Assembly: GCF_040529185.1 (NCBI RefSeq)
Contig: NZ_CP159510.1
Coordinates: 868,001-932,000, forward strand
Reading direction: 5' to 3'
Source: Sporolactobacillus sp. Y61
GTDB taxonomy: Bacteria > Bacillota > Bacilli > Bacillales > Sporolactobacillaceae
Length of the DNA stretch: 64,000 nt
In this document: positions 61,558 to 64,000 of the stretch, one piece after another
How the letters are laid out: each line of letters opens with the position of its first letter
How positions within the stretch are numbered: the first letter of the stretch is position 1
The notes under the pieces: generated by a model
The model's input: the letters and a program-made list of their open reading frames with translations, nothing else
What the model was told of the DNA's origin: nothing
The model's database searches: none
Program-made: the position numbers and the translations under genes

Positions 61558-62799
61558 TTATTTCATACGCATCCTGCGCGAGGCGAATGCCGGACGCAGC
61601 AGATGGTGCGGAAAGAACACTTTAAACGTCCTGCGGCGACGAATCTGATCGATCACCAGCAGCATGGTCAGATAGCTGATGGCCATACCCACGAGATACC
61701 ACAGCGTTGTCATCATTCCCGAGTGATCAATGGAGAATCCGGTGACAGCCGGGAAGACGGCCGCGCCCAGTCCGGAAAGACCGGAGATAATGGGCGTCAC
61801 GAGATGGACACTGTTCGGGATGGAATAATTGGCATAGACCAGGGTGATTGAATAGATACCCGAAAGCATCAGTCCCAGTGTGGCAACAAAGATGAAACCG
61901 AAAATCAGATTTTTCATCAGGATAAAGAGAACAAGCGAGATAATGGCCCCGCAGATATTCATCAGTAGATAACGATTGTACGTCACCTTGCGGATGATTA
62001 CACCGGTCAGTGCCCGGCCGATGACCATCGCGCACCAGAAAATACCGACACTTATTGAAGCGGTATAGGCAACGGCTCCGAGATAATCAATAAAAATCGA
62101 AGACATAAAGTTATTCAGACTGCCCTCAAGTCCACCGTACACAAAAACGATAAAGGCAAACAGGCCAAGGATGGCCCACTTCCGGCCGGAGGATAACGGC
62201 CGGGTGTCCGGTGCTCCGGATGCATCCTGTGGTCCGGAAGTCCCCGGATCCTGCGCGTTGTTCGAAATCTGAATGTGCGTCCAGATACCGGCCAGAATCA
62301 GGGCGAAAAGGACTGTTATAATAAAAAGATAACGCCAGATGTCAAGTGCAATAAAAAGTGAGGCCAGGACAGGCATGGTCAAAGCACCCAGTCCGAACGA
62401 GACTTCCAGATAACTCATCGCAACGGCCTGTCTGCCGGAAAAAACCTCAATAAACAGCGTAGCAACGACAATACTAATCATGGATGATCCGGCACTGTTC
62501 AAAAAGTAAAGCGTCATGAATACCGGAAGGGGCGGAAGCAGCAGGATACTGAACTGTGCTGCAGCAATAAGCAGTGTAGAAAAGATTAATAGCGGCCTGG
62601 GCGGAAAATGATTATTCAGCCAGGAGGATACCAGAACACCGGCGAGACAACCCATGGCCCCGACAAAAATCAGCTGACCGCCTACCGTGAAAGAGACATG
62701 ATAGTAAGTCAGTAACTGCGGCATCACAGATCCAATAGAAATAGCAGTCAGACCAGTTAGAAAATACAGCGCACATGAAGCAATGGTGAATTGTCGCAC
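61558..62799 (-). CDS. Major facilitator superfamily transporter
   Basis: 413 residues, 12 membrane segments in two halves with a hydrophilic middle loop of about 35 residues (NAQDPGTSGPQDASGAPDTR). The MFS motif between segments 2 and 3 is weak (SSWLNNHFPPRP). It resembles sugar/H+ or FucP-like carriers more than drug exporters, but the substrate cannot be told. GTG 62799 is the start, with AGGGGTG 7 bases ahead. Monocistronic. Confidence 0.85.
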   Translation of the reverse strand: MRQFTIASCALYFLTGLTAISIGSVMPQLLTYYHVSFTVGGQLIFVGAMGCLAGVLVSSWLNNHFPPRPLLIFSTLLIAAAQFSILLLPPLPVFMTLYFLNSAGSSMISIVVATLFIEVFSGRQAVAMSYLEVSFGLGALTMPVLASLFIALDIWRYLFIITVLFALILAGIWTHIQISNNAQDPGTSGPQDASGAPDTRPLSSGRKWAILGLFAFIVFVYGGLEGSLNNFMSSIFIDYLGAVAYTASISVGIFWCAMVIGRALTGVIIRKVTYNRYLLMNICGAIISLVLFILMKNLIFGFIFVATLGLMLSGIYSITLVYANYSIPNSVHLVTPIISGLSGLGAAVFPAVTGFSIDHSGMMTTLWYLVGMAISYLTMLLVIDQIRRRRTFKVFFPHHLLRPAFASRRMRMK

Positions 62800-62842
62800 G
62801 GTGAAACACCCCTCTCGAAAATATCAGTTCATGATGAAGAAA

Positions 62843-62876
62843 AACTTGCCGACTGGCAAGTTGCAGGCCGCCAGGG
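62843..62876. repeat. Dispersed GCCgactGGC hairpin repeat, copy 3
   Basis: AACTTGCCGACTGGCAAGTT (62843-62862) is a perfect 8-bp stem with a GACT loop, followed by GCAGGccGCC as at copy 1. It is upstream of the MFS gene, on the far side from its start. Confidence 0.6.
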
Positions 62877-63004
62877 GATTTGTTTTTCTGATCTCAAAAA
62901 CTTATCCTTAAAGTATAAAAAGAAGACATGCTGTGTCTCGTCTCTTTTCACAGCTAGAATATTGTAACAGGATTGCGCGGGTGATAAAAGGGGATTGCAC
63001 CAAT

Positions 63005-63019
63005 TTTTTTAAGAAAAAT
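63005..63019. promoter_or_regulatory. Weak CodY-like box ahead of ilvE
   Basis: TTTTTTAAGAAAAAT matches the CodY motif AATTTTCWGAAAATT at 11 of 15 positions. Branched-chain aminotransferase genes are common CodY targets. Weak evidence. Confidence 0.3.
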
Positions 63020-63105
63020 TCAGATGCCGGAAAACCCGGTATCAAAGGGAAAAATGGGATGCGTTTTCAAATATTCGGGCACATATAGCATCCGGTCAGA
63101 TGGAT

Positions 63106-63114
63106 TGATATAAT
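63106..63114 (+). promoter_or_regulatory. Extended -10 promoter of ilvE
   Basis: TGATATAAT, an extended -10, lies 33 bases before the start codon. No T-box or terminator is seen between them, and the gap 62800-63147 holds no gene. Confidence 0.5.
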
Positions 63115-63147
63115 GAAGGAAAACAGTATTTCAGGAGGCTTCAGAAC

Positions 63148-64000
63148 ATGGGGCAGCAGATCACTTTTCAGAAGGCGGATCAGCTGAAAGTCAAGCCTGA
63201 ACCGGACAATCTTGGATTCGGGCAGTATTTTACAGATTATATGTTTGAAATGGATTATGCGGCGGACAAAGGCTGGTATAATCCGCGGATTGTGCCGTAC
63301 GGACCGGTTAAACTGGATCCGGCAGCCACTATTTTCCACTACGGACAGGAAGTGTTTGAAGGGCTGAAGGCGTACAGAGCGGAGGACGGCCGGGTCTTTC
63401 TTTTCCGGCCGGACAGGAACATGAAGCGGATGAATCAATCCTGCGCGCGGCTCGATATACCCGAGATTGACGAAAAATTTGTGATTCAGGCGATCAAAAA
63501 ACTCGTTGCCCTTGAAGCTGACTGGATTCCGGTTAAACCCGGACAATCGTTGTACATCCGGCCGTTTATTATCGGTACAGAACCCTTCCTGGGTGTCCAT
63601 CCCTCGGGCACCTACAAATTATTCATCATCCTTTCTCCTGTTGGTTCCTACTTTAACCATTCCATTGATCCCGTCAGAATATACGTAGAAGATGAATATG
63701 TACGTGCTGTCAGAGGCGGCGTAGGGTTTGCCAAAACCAGCGGGAATTACGCGGCCAGTCTTAAGGCACAGTCAAAAGCTGAAGAACTGGGCTTTGACCA
63801 GGTTCTGTGGCTGGATGGCGTAGAACATAAATATATTGAAGAAGTCGGCAGTATGAATATCTTTTTCAGAATAGGCGGAGAAGTATGGACGCCTGAATTA
63901 AATGGCAGCATTCTCCCGGGCGTGACCCGTGACTCGGTCCTCCGGCTGTTAAAGGAATGGGATATCCCTGTCAGAGAGCGGAAAATTTCAGTAAAGAAAC
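63148..64000 (+). CDS. ilvE: Branched-chain amino acid aminotransferase (3' end cut by window)
   Basis: 284 codons are visible and the frame is open at the right edge. It is a fold-type IV PLP enzyme that interconverts Leu, Ile and Val with their 2-keto acids. The substrate loop [15 protein letters not shown], the [15 protein letters not shown] block and the PLP Lys in [12 protein letters not shown] are present, as is the phosphate-binding [10 protein letters not shown]. The wording is of the long BCAT form (about 350-360 residues in Bacillales), so roughly 75 residues are missing. ATG 63148 follows AGGAGG. Confidence 0.95.
   Translation, partial: MGQQITFQKADQLKVKPEPDNLGFGQYFTDYMFEMDYAADKGWYNPRIVPYGPVKLDPAATIFHYGQEVFEGLKAYRAEDGRVFLFRPDRNMKRMNQSCARLDIPEIDEKFVIQAIKKLVALEADWIPVKPGQSLYIRPFIIGTEPFLGVHPSGTYKLFIILSPVGSYFNHSIDPVRIYVEDEYVRAVRGGVGFAKTSGNYAASLKAQSKAEELGFDQVLWLDGVEHKYIEEVGSMNIFFRIGGEVWTPELNGSILPGVTRDSVLRLLKEWDIPVRERKISVKK

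Noticed and set aside
62880..63147. Possible T-box leader for ilvE
   Set aside because: No T-box sequence (such as TGGGTGGTACCGCG) or antiterminator/terminator pair could be found.

Overview
The window reads as the chromosome of a low-to-mid GC Bacillota (Firmicutes) species from the Bacillales, most likely a spore-forming lactic acid bacterium of the Sporolactobacillus type. This is inference from gene content. Many loci match Bacillus subtilis operons (helD, yfmR, ydgG-ydgH, sdpR-sdpI, qoxABCD, pbpC, ydbS-ydbT, yoaS-yozG, ptsHI). Others are typical of lactobacilli (a WxL surface-protein cluster, an isoleucine 2-epimerase-like enzyme, a sucrose PTS island). No rRNA, tRNA or CRISPR array was seen.

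Layout. 1-9.6 kb: a class III PLP enzyme cut by the left edge, a Cys-tRNA(Pro) deacylase, the CstA transporter, a CHY zinc-finger protein, an unknown 129-residue protein, HelD and a class A sortase. 9.6-19.7 kb: the ABC-F factor YfmR, a GH36 alpha-galactosidase divergent from an orphan glucose-type EIIA with a shared cre site, an XRE-pentapeptide fusion, a drug-type ABC exporter with its TetR regulator, and an FAH-family hydrolase. 19.8-23.4 kb: an isochorismatase-family gene split by a TnpB element that is itself split by an IS256-family insertion. Both joints can be read to the base and both host frames are restored in silico. 23.8-32.6 kb: pdxK, then an A+T-rich sugar island. It holds a ROK fructokinase, scrR, scrB, divergent scrA and a DUF2961/GH172 protein, plus decayed relics of an alpha-galactosidase and an alpha-glucosidase.

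33-44 kb: a MarR/MMPL pair, a fused MsrAB, an NlpC/P60-LysM wall hydrolase, sdpRI flanked by a 117-bp direct repeat, and a three-gene WxL cluster. 44.3-53.5 kb: qoxABCD quinol oxidase, fruK-fruA and ptsH-ptsI, so the general PTS enzymes lie close to a fructose PTS and in the same window as the sucrose PTS and EIIA that depend on them. 53.8-64 kb: PbpC, a 5'-nucleotidase-family enzyme, Ung, ydbST, yozG/yoaS, an MFS carrier and a branched-chain aminotransferase cut by the right edge.

How the parts fit. Carbohydrate uptake through the PTS with CcpA control is the main theme, and cre-like sites precede cstA, alpha-galactosidase/EIIA, the WxL cluster, fruK and ptsH. A second theme is the cell envelope and its defence: sortase, WxL proteins, LysM hydrolase, PBP, MMPL, ABC exporter, SdpI and YdbST. 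Intergenic regions carry several families of short palindromic or 21-bp periodic repeats.
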